A program made the translations under genes and the position numbers. Below are positions 28,008-36,744 of a stretch of 64,000 bases of DNA, in pieces. How positions within the stretch are numbered: position 1 is the stretch's first letter; each line of letters starts with the position of its first letter. The notes under the pieces were generated by a model that saw only the letters and a program-made list of their open reading frames with translations, ran no database searches and was not told the DNA's origin. This stretch comes from Betaproteobacteria bacterium (GTDB lineage Bacteria > Pseudomonadota > Gammaproteobacteria > Burkholderiales > SG8-39), in NCBI GenBank assembly GCA_016195915.1, contig JACPYS010000023.1:1-64000 (forward strand), written 5' to 3'.

Positions 28008-28910
28008 CTACGCCTGCATTCCCCAGCGCCGCACGGTTCTCAGTTCTATGTTGCGGAAAATCACATTCTCGACGAACAGGCCGATCACGATCACGGTGAA
28101 CAGGCCGGCGAACACGTTCGCGATCTCGAGGTCGTTCTTGCTCACGTAAATGAACCATCCGAGCCCGCCCGAGCTCGAGCTCACGCCGAACACCAGCTCG
28201 GCGGCGATCAGCGTCCGCCAGGAGAAGGCCCAGCCGATCTTGAGACCGGTGAGAATGCTGCCAAACGCGGCCGGGATCAGGATCGCCGTGACGTACCGCG
28301 CTCCCTCCAAACCAGCGTTTCGCCCCACCATGCGCAAGGTATTGCTTACAGCGAGAAACCCGGAATGCGTGTTGAGCGCCACGGGCCACAGCACCGAATG
28401 AACGAGCACGAATACGAGGCTGGCGCTGCCCAGCCCGAACCAGATCAGGGCCACGGGCAATAACGCGATCGCAGGGAGAGGATTCAACATCGCGGTCATG
28501 GTTTCGAGAAAATCGTTGCCGATGCGAGTGCTGATCGCCGCCACCGTGAGCAGCGCGGCGAGCGCGATGCCACACGCGTAGCCCATGAGCAGCACGCTGA
28601 TCGAGTGCCACGCGCGTTGCAACAGCTCGCCGCTCTCGATCCCCTGCCAGAAGGCCGTGACTGTGGCGCTGAAGCTCGGAAACAGCAGCGATTTGCCGAG
28701 CCACAAGGCGTAGGCCTGCCATAGCGCGGCAAGCGCCAGAAGTATGAAGATTTTGCGCAGAGCGCCGATGTTGTAAATTTTCTCCCAGACGGTGAGTGGT
28801 TTTTCGACGACGCCGCAAGCGCTTGCATCGATCTTTTCGCGCACGAACTCGACGCGCCTCGCATGCAGCGGCTGCCTGCGCCCTGCCGTCATATCGGGTG
28901 TGCTAGACAT
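28008..28910 (-). CDS. ABC transporter permease, NitT/TauT (SsuC-like) type
   Basis: A 300-residue inner-membrane permease with about six membrane segments after a hydrophilic 40-residue N-terminus. The cytoplasmic coupling region reads ARYVTAILIPAAFGSILTGL, and GWAFSWRTLIAAELV is typical of SsuC/TauC. It overlaps the ATPase gene by 8 nt. Relatives import sulfonates, nitrate, aromatic acids or pyrimidine precursors. Confidence 0.9.
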   Translation of the reverse strand: MSSTPDMTAGRRQPLHARRVEFVREKIDASACGVVEKPLTVWEKIYNIGALRKIFILLALAALWQAYALWLGKSLLFPSFSATVTAFWQGIESGELLQRAWHSISVLLMGYACGIALAALLTVAAISTRIGNDFLETMTAMLNPLPAIALLPVALIWFGLGSASLVFVLVHSVLWPVALNTHSGFLAVSNTLRMVGRNAGLEGARYVTAILIPAAFGSILTGLKIGWAFSWRTLIAAELVFGVSSSSGGLGWFIYVSKNDLEIANVFAGLFTVIVIGLFVENVIFRNIELRTVRRWGMQA

Positions 28911-29736
28911 GGGGTGTGCGCTCCTGCGCTTCGATCTGATCGGAAAATAGCAGCTTGTGTATCCTGTCCGACAGCCGCAGCCCGGAGGCCTCGTCCACCT
29001 CGTCGATCCCGCTGCTGTTTAGCTCGGCCTTCACCTGCCCGGGATGCGGCGAGAGCAGCAGGATGCAACTGCCGATGTTGATGGCCTCGAGGATCGAGTG
29101 GGTAACGAACAGCACCGTGAAACGGGTGTCGTCCCAGAGCTGCAGCAATTCGTCCTGCATCTTGCGACGTGTCAGTGCGTCGAGCGCGGCGAACGGCTCG
29201 TCCATCAGGAGAATGTCCGGCTCCATGGCCATCGCGCGGGCGATCGCGACGCGCTGCTTCATCCCGCCTGACAGCATGTGGGGATAGCTGTCCACGAATT
29301 GGGTCAGGTTCACTTTTTCGATGTAATGCAGCGCCCTTTCCTCGGCCGCTTTGCCCTTGAGCCTGCCGCTTTTCACCAGCGTGAACATCACGTTCTGTTT
29401 CACGGTCTTCCACGGCAGCAGTTGGTCGAACTCCTGGAACACCATCATGCGGTCGGGGCCGGGCCGGCTGATCGCCTCGCCCTTTAGCCGGATGGTCCCC
29501 TCCACCGCGCTGAGGTATCCGCCCACAGCCTTGAGGAGCGTCGATTTTCCGCAACCCGACGGACCCAGGAGGATGTAGCGATCCGAGCGAAATACCCGGA
29601 AGTCTACGCGGTAGGTCGCCGTGATCAGGTGGTCCTCGGTCTTGTACTGGAGAGTGACTCCGCTGACCTCCAGGAGCGGCGGCTCGTCTGCCGCCCCGGC
29701 GGCGGGCTGAGCCGGTTGGCGTTCATGCATTTTCAC
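28903..29736 (-). CDS. ABC transporter ATP-binding protein, NitT/TauT (SsuB-like) type
   Basis: A 277-residue ATPase with Walker A GPSGCGKSTLLKAVGGYL, signature MLSGGMKQRVAIARAMAME and Walker B ILLMDEPFAALDALTRR. The C-terminal 35 residues extend past the usual domain. It follows the Rieske gene by 94 nt, the largest gap in this operon; no clear promoter was seen there. Confidence 0.92.
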   Translation of the reverse strand: MKMHERQPAQPAAGAADEPPLLEVSGVTLQYKTEDHLITATYRVDFRVFRSDRYILLGPSGCGKSTLLKAVGGYLSAVEGTIRLKGEAISRPGPDRMMVFQEFDQLLPWKTVKQNVMFTLVKSGRLKGKAAEERALHYIEKVNLTQFVDSYPHMLSGGMKQRVAIARAMAMEPDILLMDEPFAALDALTRRKMQDELLQLWDDTRFTVLFVTHSILEAINIGSCILLLSPHPGQVKAELNSSGIDEVDEASGLRLSDRIHKLLFSDQIEAQERTPHV

Positions 29737-29830
29737 GCAACGCCGATGGCATCGTCATTGCAGGGAATTATCGGTCCAATCGGAGGGCGCTGCCAGTTCC
29801 CCGATGCCGCGCGGCGCGCAAGTTTTCTAC

Positions 29831-30307
29831 CTAGCGCTTACGGGTTTCAGCGACTGGTCTCGCGCGCCCGGAGATGCTCTCTACCGATTCGCCCTGTTCG
29901 TTGCCCCAGAGATTGATCCTGAGCGACGCACTTCGTTCCGCTTCCGCTACCGGGGAACAGCTGAGGTATTGCAGGTCCGACAATCGCTGGCGCGCCGGAT
30001 CGGCATACAGCGCTCCGGCGACCTCCTTGGTCTCGTATTGAAGGATCGGAGACCGCGCCGTCCCCGGACACTCGCCGCCTTCGGCGCGGGCGCGCGTCAG
30101 GTGACGATTGCATTTCGGCGCGTTGCCTTCGAGGCATTCGGCGAATACGCCTTCGGTGAGCGCAGCCTCCATGTGAGCACAAAGCGGCGCCACCGCCAGG
30201 CATTGCCCCCGGCGCCTGATCACCAGCATTGCGACGTCGTCCGCACTCAGAACGGTCGCGCTTCCCTCGGCGATTTCGCCGCTCGCACAGAGCTTGATCC
30301 ACGCCAT
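29831..30307 (-). CDS. Rieske [2Fe-2S] protein
   Basis: A 158-residue soluble Rieske-type protein. The cluster ligands are C43-x-H45 (PLCAHMEAAL) and C66-xx-H69 (KCNRHLTRAR), each about the expected distance into the fold. The loop between them is 3-4 residues longer than in dioxygenase ferredoxins and carries an extra Cys58. Residues 90-158 form an extra C-terminal tail not seen in small ferredoxins. It probably carries electrons to an oxygenase or dehalogenase. No terminal Rieske oxygenase alpha subunit is nearby, which makes its partner uncertain. Confidence 0.72.
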   Translation of the reverse strand: MAWIKLCASGEIAEGSATVLSADDVAMLVIRRRGQCLAVAPLCAHMEAALTEGVFAECLEGNAPKCNRHLTRARAEGGECPGTARSPILQYETKEVAGALYADPARQRLSDLQYLSCSPVAEAERSASLRINLWGNEQGESVESISGRARPVAETRKR

Positions 30308-30325
30308 TGCGGCCTCCCCGTCGCG

Positions 30326-31231
30326 CTAGCGCGGTACGCCGCCCGCGACGGTCACGCGGTGCAGTCGCCGTGGGGTTGAAAGATCGTAGTCGGCGGTTGC
30401 AAGATGCAGCGTGCAGCTGTTGTCCCAGATCACCAGGTCGCGCATCCGCCATCTGTGCCGGTAGATAAACTCCGGCCGGACAGAATGGCCGAACAGGAAT
30501 TCAAGTATCGGCCCGCTCTCCTCGGCAGGCATGCCAACAAAGCCCGTGGTGAATCCCGGGCTCACGAACAAGCTCTTCCTGCCGGTCACCGGATGGGTCC
30601 GCACGACCGGGTGGCGCACCGGCGGGACCTTGGCGCGCAATTCCGGAGTCAGCGGCGGCCGCTCCTTGAGCCTGTTGAAATAGGTGTCGTAGGCATGGCT
30701 GTAGTCGTGCACCGCTTCCACAGCGCCGAGGAACCGTTTCATCGGCCCCGACAGCGCCTCGTACGCACGGTACATGTTGGCGAACATCGTATCCCCGCCG
30801 ATTCCCGGTAACTGCAGTGCGTACAACAGGGATTGCATCGGTGGCCTGCTCACGTAGGACATGTCGGAATGCCAGTACTGTCCTGCATAGATTGCGCCGA
30901 TCGGCCGCCCCTTCTTCATGATGTTGGAGACGACCAGGATTTCCGGGTGATCCGGATGCGCGAATCCCTCGGCCGCGTGGCGCTCGATCGGCCCGAAGCG
31001 GCGTGCCAGTTCAATATGCTGCCCCGGTGTCATCTGCACGTCATGCAACACCAGCAGGCCGTCGGCCTCGTCCAGCGCGCGTCGAATCCGCTCAAAGGCG
31101 GGGCCCTCGAGCGGAAACGTCAGGTCCGCAGCATGGATTTCGGCGCCCAGCGCTCGCGATAGCGGTCTGAGGGCAAGTGCATCGGCGACGGGTTCGCGTC
31201 GCGCCTCGGTCTGCATGGGGGTCGCTTTCAT
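30326..31231 (-). CDS. TauD/TfdA-family Fe(II)/2-oxoglutarate dioxygenase (copy 1)
   Basis: A 301-residue dioxygenase. The HxD ligand pair is in GQYWHSDMSYVSRP and the distal His in WDNSCTLHLATADYD; the C-terminal LHRVTVAGG supplies the 2-oxoglutarate Arg region. Members hydroxylate next to sulfonate, ether or ester groups, releasing sulfite or a phenol with glyoxylate. The ATG at 31231 is preferred over an upstream in-frame ATG at 31261, which lies inside the binding-protein gene. It resembles the dioxygenase at 33.2 kb (shared ERPPLTPE and YSHAYDTYF segments). Confidence 0.88.
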   Translation of the reverse strand: MKATPMQTEARREPVADALALRPLSRALGAEIHAADLTFPLEGPAFERIRRALDEADGLLVLHDVQMTPGQHIELARRFGPIERHAAEGFAHPDHPEILVVSNIMKKGRPIGAIYAGQYWHSDMSYVSRPPMQSLLYALQLPGIGGDTMFANMYRAYEALSGPMKRFLGAVEAVHDYSHAYDTYFNRLKERPPLTPELRAKVPPVRHPVVRTHPVTGRKSLFVSPGFTTGFVGMPAEESGPILEFLFGHSVRPEFIYRHRWRMRDLVIWDNSCTLHLATADYDLSTPRRLHRVTVAGGVPR

Positions 31232-31244
31232 GGAGGAACTCCGT

Positions 31245-32288
31245 TCAGTTGCCGCCTTCACCGTGTATTTCGGGGAAGTAAACGTCCTTCCACGACGCAG
31301 GCCGGTTCCTGATCCCTTTCACCCGGTGCATGAAATCGGCGTATTTCATGATGCCCTGCGGCGTCGTGGTCACCACGAACTCCGGGTCAGCCAGGGTCTT
31401 GTGAACGAAATCCGCCGTGAGTTTGGAGCGCTCTTCCTCCAGGTAGACCTGCGCCGCAGCCCTCTTGTCCCGGTTGATGATTTCAATTGCGCCCTTCAGG
31501 GCCGCAAGCACGGCGCGATAGGTCCCGGAGTTGGCATTGCGAAACTTGGCCGTTGTATAGAGCGAATTGAGGGTGCTCGGGCCTCCCAGCACCTCGTACG
31601 AGCTCAGCACCTTCCGCACACCCGCGCTCTGCAGCTCCTGCTCCTGGAAGGGCGAGTTGGCGAAGTGCGCCGAAATCTCGCCGGCACGGTTCAGCATTGC
31701 GGCCATTGCGTCCGGGTGCTTCATGGACACGGTGATGTCATCGAGCTGTGCGAAGTTCGCCTCGCCGAACGCCTTTGCCGCGGCCATCTGCAGAACGATC
31801 GCCTGAATCGAACTGCGCACGGCCGGCAGCGCGATCCTGTCCTTCCTGGTGAAATCCCGGATCGACGCAACGTTTGGATTGATCGTCGTCAGGTACAGGG
31901 GCATGGAACCGAGCGACGCGACGCCCTTCACGTCGAACTCCCCTTTCGAGCGGTCCCAGATCTTGAGCAATGGACCGACTCCGCCAGAGGCGAAGTCGAG
32001 ATTGTCCGACAGCAGCGCATCGTTCATCGCGGCACCGGAACCGAACTGCGCCCAGGTGGCCTTGATCGCGCCAAGGCCCGCGGCCTGGGCGTGCTTCTCG
32101 ATCAGGCCGTGCCTTTTCATGATGATCAGGGGCAGGTAGTTCACCCCGAACTGCTGCGCGAGCCTGACCTCCTTGACCTCGGCCTCCACCGGCGCGCTGA
32201 TCGCACCCAGGACAACGGCCATGCCGGCCAGCCATGCAGGCACCCGCCTCGCGATCGGAAATGCCGGTTCGTCGCTGCGCTTCGTCAT
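31245..32288 (-). CDS. ABC transporter substrate-binding protein, NitT/TauT (SsuA-like) type
   Basis: A 347-residue periplasmic receptor with a long signal sequence (cleavage near PVEAEVKEVR). The family stretch VNYLPLIIMKRHGLIEKHA opens the mature fold; SGGVGPLLKIWDRSK is the usual ligand pocket loop. A GGAGGAG site precedes the ATG. It is the first gene of the seven-gene minus-strand operon that ends with the reductive dehalogenase. It diverges from a GntR regulator across a gap holding a perfect 18-bp palindrome. Confidence 0.9.
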   Translation of the reverse strand: MTKRSDEPAFPIARRVPAWLAGMAVVLGAISAPVEAEVKEVRLAQQFGVNYLPLIIMKRHGLIEKHAQAAGLGAIKATWAQFGSGAAMNDALLSDNLDFASGGVGPLLKIWDRSKGEFDVKGVASLGSMPLYLTTINPNVASIRDFTRKDRIALPAVRSSIQAIVLQMAAAKAFGEANFAQLDDITVSMKHPDAMAAMLNRAGEISAHFANSPFQEQELQSAGVRKVLSSYEVLGGPSTLNSLYTTAKFRNANSGTYRAVLAALKGAIEIINRDKRAAAQVYLEEERSKLTADFVHKTLADPEFVVTTTPQGIMKYADFMHRVKGIRNRPASWKDVYFPEIHGEGGN

Positions 32289-32361
32289 TGCCGCTCCTCC
32301 TTCCCCGGGGACGATGCCTGGTGCACCGGGTCCGTGGGGGTGCCCGTGGAAGCAAAGATTC

Positions 32362-32379
32362 CAATCATTCGAATGATTG
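32362..32379. promoter_or_regulatory. Perfect 18-bp palindrome, candidate GntR operator
   Basis: CAATCATTCGAATGATTG is a perfect inverted repeat in the 131-nt gap between the divergent binding-protein gene (start 32288) and the GntR gene (start about 32420). This is AT-rich against a GC-rich background. It is the natural operator candidate for the adjacent regulator and would control both arms. Spacing to either start is 40-75 nt, where promoter elements are expected. Confidence 0.7.
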
Positions 32380-32419
32380 TGTTGACTATGTACGCCGAGT
32401 CCGGCACGATGTCAACGCC

Positions 32420-33217
32420 TTGATCAACCTCGCCAACCCACCCGCCACGCGCCCGCAGGGCCGGGAGGCGCTCCAGGGCGCCCTGCTCGGTCCCGACCCG
32501 CTCTACAAGCAGGTCAAGCACCAGCTCGTCAGGAGCCTCGCCGAGGGCGAATGGAAAGCGGGCGCGCTGCTGCCAAGCGAACCGCGCCTGGCGTCGCGCT
32601 TCGGCGTCGGGATTTCCACCATCCGGGCCGCGATCGGCGAACTCGTCGCTGCGCGGGTGCTCGCGCGCAGACAGGGCAAGGGCACGTTCGTGCCGCTGCA
32701 TGACGACCGGCTGAGCATCTACCAGTTCTTCCACGTAGTGCGCAACGACGGCACGAAACAGCTGCCGGTGAGCGAGCTTGTCTCTCTCAGCCGGGCAAAG
32801 GCGGACGACGAGGTCGCCGACCTGCTCCGGCTGCCGCGCGGCGCGGCATCGGCGCAAGTATTCAGGTTGCGAAACGTGCTGCGGGTCTCCGGTGTCCCGG
32901 TCGTGTATTCGGACATCGTGATTCCGGCCACGTTGTTCCCCGGACTGAACGAAGCCACCGTGCGCAAGGGAGGGACCACGTTGTACGCGGTCTACCAATC
33001 GCGCTTCGGCGTCAGCATCATCAGGACGATCGAGCGATTGCGAGCGGTCAAATCAGATACCGCGGCAGCCAGGATATTCGGGATGCGCAGTGGCGACCCG
33101 GTTCTGGAAGTACGGCGCATCGCGTACACGTTCAACGACGTGCCGGTGGAATTCAGGCGCAGCCGGGTCGATACACGGCAGTTTCATTATTTTCTGGATC
33201 TGGGGAGAGACACATGA
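32420..33217 (+). CDS. GntR-family (HutC/UTRA) transcriptional regulator
   Basis: A regulator of about 265 residues. The winged helix reads PLYKQVKHQLVRSLAEGEWK, then LLPSEPRLASRFGVGIST and RRQGKGTFVPLHD. The C-terminal UTRA ligand domain includes VFRLRNVLRVSGVPVVYSDI and ends DTRQFHYFLDLGRDT. No ATG fits the family start; TTG at 32420 is the most plausible but is uncertain. Its stop overlaps the second dioxygenase gene (ATGA). Confidence 0.82.
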   Translation: MINLANPPATRPQGREALQGALLGPDPLYKQVKHQLVRSLAEGEWKAGALLPSEPRLASRFGVGISTIRAAIGELVAARVLARRQGKGTFVPLHDDRLSIYQFFHVVRNDGTKQLPVSELVSLSRAKADDEVADLLRLPRGAASAQVFRLRNVLRVSGVPVVYSDIVIPATLFPGLNEATVRKGGTTLYAVYQSRFGVSIIRTIERLRAVKSDTAAARIFGMRSGDPVLEVRRIAYTFNDVPVEFRRSRVDTRQFHYFLDLGRDT

Positions 33218-34068
33218 GCGTTTCGATCCGCCGGCTTTCGGCCGCGTGTGGGGCGGAAGTGATGGGAATCGATGTCCGCCAGTCTCCGGAGGAGACGACC
33301 GTAGCGCAGATTCGGCATGCGCTGGGCGAACACGGCGTGCTGCTGTTCCGCGACTGCGACATCGATCCGGAGCAGCACATCGCCTTCAGCCGTCACTTCG
33401 GACCGCTCGAGGCGCATGTGATCGGCGATTTCGCGCTTCCCGGCCACCCAGAGGTGTTCGTGGTATCGAACGTCATCGAGGGCGACCGTCCCAAGGGAGC
33501 GGTCTACGCGGGACAGTACTGGCATTCCGACCTCTCCTACATGAAGAGGCCATCGCTCGGGTCGCTGCTGCTGTGCCGGGAAATGCCCGAGGTCGGCGGC
33601 GACACGATGTTTGCCAATATGTATGCCGCCTATGAAACGCTTTCCGACCCGCTGAAGAAATTTGTCTCCTCGATGAAGGCGGTTCACGACTACAGCCACG
33701 CCTACGACACCTATTTCTCCGGGCTGAAGGAGCGGCCGCCGCTCACGCCCGAGCAAAAGGCAAAAACCCCGCCAGTCGAGCATCCGATGGTTCGAACCCA
33801 TCCCGTCACCGAGCGCAGGGCGCTCTACGTCAACCCCGGATTCACGACGCACATAGCAGACATGCCGGATGAAGAAAGCAGGCCGATTCTGAACATCCTG
33901 TTCCGTCACTCCACGCGCCCGGAGTTCGTGTATCGCCACAAGTGGCGCGTCCACGATCTGATTTTCTGGGATAACCGCTGCACCATGCACTACGCGCTCG
34001 CCGATTACGATTTCTCGGTCCGGCGCCACATGCACCGGACCACGATCGGGGGCGACGAACCGTATTGA
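33214..34068 (+). CDS. TauD/TfdA-family Fe(II)/2-oxoglutarate dioxygenase (copy 2)
   Basis: A 284-residue dioxygenase. Iron ligands are in GQYWHSDLSYMKRP and WDNRCTMHYALADYD, and the 2-oxoglutarate Arg region is MHRTTIGGDEPY. It is a clear paralogue of copy 1 on the other side of the regulator, so the two may act on different members of one substrate class or on successive positions. It is translationally coupled to the GntR gene by a 4-nt overlap. Confidence 0.88.
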   Translation: MSVSIRRLSAACGAEVMGIDVRQSPEETTVAQIRHALGEHGVLLFRDCDIDPEQHIAFSRHFGPLEAHVIGDFALPGHPEVFVVSNVIEGDRPKGAVYAGQYWHSDLSYMKRPSLGSLLLCREMPEVGGDTMFANMYAAYETLSDPLKKFVSSMKAVHDYSHAYDTYFSGLKERPPLTPEQKAKTPPVEHPMVRTHPVTERRALYVNPGFTTHIADMPDEESRPILNILFRHSTRPEFVYRHKWRVHDLIFWDNRCTMHYALADYDFSVRRHMHRTTIGGDEPY

Positions 34069-34167
34069 CGGATCAGATCAGCTAGTGTGCCGGGCGCGCA
34101 GTCGCGGCTGGGTCGCGCGCGAGCCCGGCGTCACGACAACGCAATGACAAGACACTGGATGTAGCCC

Positions 34168-34908
34168 TTGTCGCCCGAAACCCTTGCGGTCGCGGCGCTC
34201 ATCACCGCCTGCACGTATCTCATCTTCGGGCTGACCGGTTTCGGCTCCACGGTGCTCGCGCTGCCGCTGCTCGCGCACCTGGTTCCGCTCAAGTTCGCAG
34301 TGCCGATGCTCCTGCTGCTTGATTTTCTCGCGGGAATTCTGCTGATTTCCCGCGTGCGACGCGGTGTGCGCGTGGATGAACTGGGCCGGCTGTTTCCGTT
34401 CATGCTCGCCGGGATCGTACTCGGCCTGACGCTTCTGATCCGGCTGCCCGAGGCGCCGTTACTCGCGGTATTGGGGCTGTTCCTCGTAGCATACGCCGGC
34501 TATGGGATGACGCGGCGAGCGGGTCCACCCCGGCTTTCGCGCGCGTGGAGCGCGCCGATCGGGCTGGCGGCAGGGGTCCTCGGAGCGCTGTTCGGTACCG
34601 GTGGTGTGCTGACCGCGCTCTACATCGGGGCGCGACTCGATGACAAAGAGGAGTTGCGTGCCACAGCCGCCGCCGCCGTGTTGCTGAACACGTCGCTGCG
34701 AATAGTGCTCTACGGCGCCACTGGATTGCTCACCCAGGACGGACTGCTCACCTCGGCCCTGGTACTGCTGCCTTCGGTACTGGTCGGGCTATTCCTTGGC
34801 AACCGCCTGCACGCTTCGGTTCCCACGGGGCTCGTGGTGCGCCTCATCTACGCGGTCGTCGCGATTGCCGGCGCTTCACTGCTGCTGCGCGTATTCGCAC
34901 TCGTCTGA
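34168..34908 (+). CDS. TauE/SafE-family (TSUP) membrane permease
   Basis: A 246-residue polytopic protein, about eight hydrophobic segments, with the TSUP motif FGLTGFGSTVLALPLLAHL repeated in the second half as VLGALFGTGGVLTALYIG. TSUP members export sulfite or sulfoacetate or move other organic anions. Beside TauD-like enzymes, it could release the sulfite or anion produced (inference). The start is TTG at 34168. It follows the dioxygenase by 99 nt and converges on glmS. Confidence 0.8.
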   Translation: MSPETLAVAALITACTYLIFGLTGFGSTVLALPLLAHLVPLKFAVPMLLLLDFLAGILLISRVRRGVRVDELGRLFPFMLAGIVLGLTLLIRLPEAPLLAVLGLFLVAYAGYGMTRRAGPPRLSRAWSAPIGLAAGVLGALFGTGGVLTALYIGARLDDKEELRATAAAAVLLNTSLRIVLYGATGLLTQDGLLTSALVLLPSVLVGLFLGNRLHASVPTGLVVRLIYAVVAIAGASLLLRVFALV

Positions 34909-34926
34909 CGCCCGCGCGTCCCTCCC

Positions 34927-36744
34927 CTACTCGACGGTCACGCTCTTCGCCAGGTTTCGCGGCTTGTCCACGTCGGTGCCACGCGCCAGCGCCGTGTGAT
35001 ACGCGAGCAGCTGCAGCGGCACGACGTGCAGGATCGGCGACAGCGGACCGTAGTGCTCGGGCAGCCGGATCACGTTCACGCCCTCGGAGGTCGCGATCTT
35101 CGTGTCCGCGTCGGCAAGCACGTACAGTTCGCCCCCGCGCGCGCGCACTTCCTGCATGTTCGACTTGAGCTTCTCGAGCAGCGCATCGTTGGGGGCCACG
35201 GTCACCACCGGCATCTCGGCGGTCACCAGGGCGAGCGGCCCGTGCTTGAGTTCGCCCGCCGGATACGCCTCCGCATGGATATAGGAAATCTCCTTCAGCT
35301 TGAGCGCCCCTTCCAGCGCAATCGGGTAATGCATGCCACGGCCGAGGAACAGTGCATGCTCCTTGGTCGCGAAACGCTGCGACCACGCGATGACCTGCGG
35401 CTCGAGCGCGAGCACGGCCGCAAGCGCCTTTGGCAGGCGCCGCAGGCTGTGCAGGTGGCGCTGCTCTTGTTCCAGCGAGAGCGCGCCCCGCAGCTTCGCC
35501 AGCGTCAGCGCGAGCATGAACAGCGCCGTCAGCTGGGTGGTGAACGCCTTGGTCGAAGCCACGCCGATCTCCACGCCGGCATGCGTGAGAAACCGCAAGC
35601 CCGTCTCGCGCACCATCGCACTGGTCGCGACATTGCATACGCACAGCGTGCGGTGCTGGCCGAGCGCGCGCGCGTGCTTGAGCGCAGCGAGAGTATCCGC
35701 GGTCTCGCCCGATTGGGACACGACCACGACCAGCGCCTTCGCGTTCGGCACGCTGTCGCGGTAGCGGTATTCGCTGGCGATCTCGACCTGCGTGGGAATT
35801 CCCGCCAGCGACTCGAGCCAGTACTTGGCCGTGAGGCCGGAGTAGTAGCTCGTTCCGCAGGCGAGCAGGAGAACGGATTCCGCGCCGGCTAGCACGTGGC
35901 CGGTTGGGTCGCCGAACAATGCCGGTGTGACCACCTCGATGCCTTCGAGCGTGTCGGCGACCGCGGCCGGCTGCTCGAAAATCTCCTTCTGCATGTAGTG
36001 GCTGTAAGGACCGAGCTCCACCGTCGTGTCGGTAGCCTTCACGACGCGTGGCTCGCGCTTCACCGCATTGCCGGCGGCGTCGAACACGCGGTAGCCATCG
36101 AGCCCGAGCTCGGTGACGTCGCCCTCTTCGAGGAACACGATATTTTCGGTGGTGCCGGCGAGCGCCAGCGCGTCAGAGGCGAGAAACATCTCTCCCGCCC
36201 CCACCCCGATCACGAGCGGGCTGCCGGCCCGCGCGCCGACCACCCGATGCGGCTCGCGGCTGGTCACCACCGCGATCGCGTAGGCGCCTGCGAGCCGTTT
36301 CACCGCCTTGCGAACCGCGTCGAACAGATTGCCCGCGTAGAGGCTGTGAACCAGGTGCGCGATCACCTCGGTATCGGTTTCGCTTTCGAAGGCGTAGCCC
36401 GCGGCCTTGAGCCCGACACGCAATTCCTCGTAGTTCTCGATGATCCCGTTGTGCACCAGCGCGATCTCGCCGCGCGACAGCATCGGGTGCGCATTGTGTG
36501 TCAATGGCGCGCCGTGCGTTGCCCAGCGCGTGTGCGCGATGCCGGTCTCCGCGCCAAGCGCGCGCGATGCAACCTGCGCCGCCAGGTCGGAAACGCGTGC
36601 CACGCTGCGCACCCGTTCGAGCGCGCCGTCCGAGAGCACCGCCACGCCGCAGGAGTCGTAGCCCCGGTACTCGAGTCGCCGCAATCCCTCCAGCAGAACG
36701 GGCACCACGTTGCGCTTCGCAGCCGCTCCCACGATGCCACACAT
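34927..36744 (-). CDS. Glucosamine-6-phosphate synthase (GlmS)
   Basis: A 605-residue glutamine-fructose-6-phosphate aminotransferase. The N-terminal nucleophile Cys2 is exposed by [12 protein letters not shown]; glutaminase residues [11 protein letters not shown] follow. Two SIS domains come next ([37 protein letters not shown]). The C-terminus [12 protein letters not shown] is diagnostic. The ATG at 36744 shares one base with the glmU stop (TGATG). It supplies GlcN-6-P for cell wall and exopolysaccharide. Confidence 0.97.
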   Translation of the reverse strand: MCGIVGAAAKRNVVPVLLEGLRRLEYRGYDSCGVAVLSDGALERVRSVARVSDLAAQVASRALGAETGIAHTRWATHGAPLTHNAHPMLSRGEIALVHNGIIENYEELRVGLKAAGYAFESETDTEVIAHLVHSLYAGNLFDAVRKAVKRLAGAYAIAVVTSREPHRVVGARAGSPLVIGVGAGEMFLASDALALAGTTENIVFLEEGDVTELGLDGYRVFDAAGNAVKREPRVVKATDTTVELGPYSHYMQKEIFEQPAAVADTLEGIEVVTPALFGDPTGHVLAGAESVLLLACGTSYYSGLTAKYWLESLAGIPTQVEIASEYRYRDSVPNAKALVVVVSQSGETADTLAALKHARALGQHRTLCVCNVATSAMVRETGLRFLTHAGVEIGVASTKAFTTQLTALFMLALTLAKLRGALSLEQEQRHLHSLRRLPKALAAVLALEPQVIAWSQRFATKEHALFLGRGMHYPIALEGALKLKEISYIHAEAYPAGELKHGPLALVTAEMPVVTVAPNDALLEKLKSNMQEVRARGGELYVLADADTKIATSEGVNVIRLPEHYGPLSPILHVVPLQLLAYHTALARGTDVDKPRNLAKSVTVE

